NCBI GenBank assembly: GCA_042569905.1
Contig: JBHPHA010000017.1
Coordinates: forward strand, 1 to 25,360
Source: JBHPHA01 sp042569905
GTDB taxonomy: Bacteria > Patescibacteriota > Minisyncoccia > Moranbacterales > UBA9337
Length of the DNA stretch: 25,360 nucleotides
Direction of reading: 5' to 3'
A program made the translations under genes and the position numbers. This document shows, one piece after another, positions 23,428-25,360 of the stretch (position 1 is its first letter; every line of letters starts with the position of its first letter). Below the pieces are notes generated by a model. It was not told the origin of the DNA. It did no database searches and worked only from the letters and a program-made list of their open reading frames with translations.

Positions 23428-24879
23428 CTACATCTCAAGATCAAGAATGTTGTCTACTCTAATTTGTTCAACAAACTCATCAACATGGCTCACCAAAATC
23501 ATAGCACCCTCATATTCACTAAGTGCCTTAGCAATAATTGGAAGATGCCTAAAGTTAATATGATTTGTTGGCTCATCCAAAATAAGCAATCCCGGTTCAA
23601 GTAGAACCAACTGAGCAAAAGCAACTAAACCTTTCTGACCCTCTGACAAGTCTCCGATTTTAGAATTTATAATCTTACTATCAATTAAGAATCCAGCAGA
23701 AACAGATCTAAGAACCTGCTCATCTTTAATATCCATCACTGAAAGCAGTGAATCATAAACCGTATCTTCAAAATTAAGCGTTGAAAAATCTTGGCGATAA
23801 TATCCCACCTTAACATCTGGAGCAATTTTTGCCCCAGCCGCTTTTCCAAGAGCCAATGACTCGATCAAAGTACTCTTTCCAATTCCATTCCTACCCTTCA
23901 CTAACAGATGCTGTTTTTTACCTATAGAAATATTTGCATTTTTCTCAACCAACTCATGATTCTCCATTATTTTAAATGAAGAAATATTCAAAATCTCCCC
24001 ACTCAAACTAGGCTGACATGGAATAGTAAAATCCCTAATTGCTTTATCCTCTCGCCTAACATCAACTTTTGACTCTTCCATCTCCTTAGCCTTCTCGCGC
24101 ATCTTTCTCGCAACCAGCCTCATCTTACCTCCCTTATTCGCAAAGAAATTAGCCTTATCCTTATTAGCAGCTATCTCCTTCTCGTATTGTGCGTTTCTTC
24201 TTTTCTCTTTCTCAATTTGAGAAGCGATTTCATCCACTACTGTATAATAGTCCCCCATATACTGCTGAACCTTTTTAGTAAACACATCCAAATAGATCAC
24301 TCCATCAGTAAAGTAATTCAAAAAATCAGCATCATGAGAAATCACAATACAAGTCTTATCATAAAACATCAGAAACTGCATCAAATGCTCTATTCCCTGA
24401 CGGTCTAAATTATTTGTAGGCTCATCCAGAATAAGTAAATCAGGCTCCTGAATAATCGCCGACGCAACCAAAAGACGTGCTTGCTGTCCACCAGACAAAA
24501 GATTAATCGTCTTATCATAAGGAACAGAAAAATTCACAACCTCTAAAACCGCCTTAATCTTCTTATCAATGTCATATATCTTTTCATCAAAACATTTCTC
24601 AAAAAATTCTCTCACGGTCAAATTCATTTGGTCACGAGGAATAACCTGCTTTGCATAAGCAATCTTCATATCAGGATCAACAAACAATGACCCACCTTCT
24701 GATTTTAAGCTACCAGTAATCAGATTTAAGATAGTACTTTTCCCAGCACCATTCTGACCCATCAAAGTTATCTTATTCCCCTGCTGAATCGTAAAAGATA
24801 CCTCATCTAATATTTCCTTATCGCGACTATACTCAAATGATACGTTACTAAACCTAATCGCTACATTGTCCTTTCCCAT
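23428..24879 (-). CDS. ABC-F family ATPase (ribosome-associated type)
   Basis: A 483-residue protein with two ABC ATPase domains and no TM segments, the hallmark of ABC-F proteins, which bind the ribosome E-site and act in translation or antibiotic resistance. Domain 1: GQNGAGKS (41-48), LSGGQ (128-132), DEPTNNLD (152-159). Domain 2: GRNGIGKS (329-336), LSEGQ (411-415), LDEPTNHIN (434-442). The linker (about 205-285) is long, charged and helical (KRRNAQYEKEIAANKDK, RLVARKMREKAKEMEES), as in ribosome-acting members. Domain 1 is preceded by an aromatic base-stacking segment (FEYSRD). The second signature has Glu in place of Gly, which is tolerated. No SD before ATG 24879. Which ABC-F subfamily is not clear; a role beside 16S is not implied by position. 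Confidence 0.95.
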   Translation of the reverse strand: MGKDNVAIRFSNVSFEYSRDKEILDEVSFTIQQGNKITLMGQNGAGKSTILNLITGSLKSEGGSLFVDPDMKIAYAKQVIPRDQMNLTVREFFEKCFDEKIYDIDKKIKAVLEVVNFSVPYDKTINLLSGGQQARLLVASAIIQEPDLLILDEPTNNLDRQGIEHLMQFLMFYDKTCIVISHDADFLNYFTDGVIYLDVFTKKVQQYMGDYYTVVDEIASQIEKEKRRNAQYEKEIAANKDKANFFANKGGKMRLVARKMREKAKEMEESKVDVRREDKAIRDFTIPCQPSLSGEILNISSFKIMENHELVEKNANISIGKKQHLLVKGRNGIGKSTLIESLALGKAAGAKIAPDVKVGYYRQDFSTLNFEDTVYDSLLSVMDIKDEQVLRSVSAGFLIDSKIINSKIGDLSEGQKGLVAFAQLVLLEPGLLILDEPTNHINFRHLPIIAKALSEYEGAMILVSHVDEFVEQIRVDNILDLEM

Positions 24880-24963
24880 ATAAAATAAATTAACTAATAA
24901 AAATTACGTAAATACCATAATAACACACTATCCATAAAATTGGAAGAGGACTACAACTCATCC

Positions 24964-25002
24964 CAAAAAAACAAAAAGACCCTCTTTTCAGAAAGCCTTT
25001 TT
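24964..25002 (-). terminator. Terminator of the right-edge membrane protein gene
   Basis: Arms 24991-25002 and 24973-24984 pair over 12 bp with several G-U pairs, followed by T-runs on the minus strand. Confidence 0.65.
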
Positions 25003-25031
25003 ACTCACTCAATCTCAATTACTAATCAAAT

Positions 25032-25360
25032 TTACTTTCGTTCATCCTGCTCATGAATAGACTCATTAACAGGTTCACCAATAGGAGCATCTTGTTCAAT
25101 AGTAGCTTCAACAGGAGTATTCTGTTCAACAACTTCTTGCTCAACAGTCTCCTCACTTGAAACACCATCACCACCCTTGCCCAACTCCTTCTGTGCCTTA
25201 TACGTCCAATAACCAAAGTAAACTATAATTACAATAGCAAGTATATTCGGTTGAGAAATAATATTATTCAGCAACGCAACTGCAACAAAGAACCAGCTCA
25301 GATACACTCCCCAAACATTATTCTTTGAAAGCAAATAACCCGCAACTATTAACAATGCTC
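25032..25360 (-). CDS. Membrane protein with Glu-rich tail, 5' end outside window
   Basis: The frame is open to the right edge, so the true start lies beyond 25360; the TTG near 25355 is not a convincing start. The visible 109 codons show two or three TM segments (LIVAGYLLS, VYLSWFFVAVALLN, ILAIVIIVYFGYW) followed by a long acidic tail rich in Glu, Val and Gln (residues about 65-107, ending HEQDERK). Tails like this often face the cytoplasm or interact with other proteins. I recognise no family. The terminator at 24964-25002 ends the unit. Confidence 0.7.
   Translation of the reverse strand, partial: ALLIVAGYLLSKNNVWGVYLSWFFVAVALLNNIISQPNILAIVIIVYFGYWTYKAQKELGKGGDGVSSEETVEQEVVEQNTPVEATIEQDAPIGEPVNESIHEQDERK

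Overview
The window is 25.4 kb of AT-rich bacterial DNA. It most likely comes from a Candidate Phyla Radiation / Patescibacteria genome, probably the Parcubacteria group. The main evidence is a complete 16S rRNA gene (21349-22843, minus strand) that departs from the usual bacterial sequence at several normally invariant primer sites. It is also transcribed alone: terminator-bounded hypothetical genes lie downstream where an ITS, tRNAs and 23S would be expected. The placement rests on recalled 16S signatures, not an alignment. Every gene I accept lies on the minus strand, so transcription runs from high to low coordinates. Most genes are single units with their own sigma70-type promoter and intrinsic terminator, and the -35 box of one unit often abuts or overlaps the U-tract of the terminator before it.

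Layout, high to low coordinates. 25360-23321: tail of a membrane protein with a Glu-rich tail, then an ABC-F ATPase. 23313-21143: a standalone 16S unit with tandem promoters, an upstream short transcript with its own terminator (candidate small RNA), long inverted repeats flanking the gene (pre-16S processing stem) and a terminator. 21036-19254: a charged coiled-coil-like protein and a secreted porin-like beta-barrel candidate. 19206-15532: a 1145-residue SWIM/SNF2 helicase with a 71-nt near-perfect hairpin in its leader. 15522-12655: four paralogous small two-TM membrane proteins and an ADP-ribose-pyrophosphatase-like Nudix hydrolase. 12655-11485: a GC-richer gene of unknown function. 11461-10672: a membrane protein preceded by a tiny upstream ORF. 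10670-8612: a three-gene operon (EamA-like membrane protein, Cys-rich zinc-ribbon-like protein, unknown protein). 8609-8001: a second Nudix protein. 7845-6195: an unknown-group (Abi/DRT-like) reverse transcriptase with odd flanks (a hairpin-bearing intergenic stretch on its 5' side and a REP-like repeat on its 3' side). 6153-5529: two small ORFan proteins. 5458-4485: family II Mn-dependent inorganic pyrophosphatase. 4484-3793: a one-TM hypothetical. 3794-1226: a CopB-type P1B ATPase with a 12-bp palindrome inside its promoter, plus a small co-transcribed protein. 1227-1: a secreted beta-helix protein running off the edge.

Recognisable housekeeping and stress functions (Ppa, Nudix, ABC-F, CopB, SNF2, 16S) alternate with small ORFans. 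The conserved genes mostly lack a Shine-Dalgarno (SD) sequence, while almost all ORFans have a strong one. The best candidates for undescribed biology are the reverse transcriptase locus, the two-TM paralog family, the candidate small RNA upstream of 16S, and the Cys-rich three-gene operon. No CRISPR array, tRNA gene, transposase or phage gene was seen.
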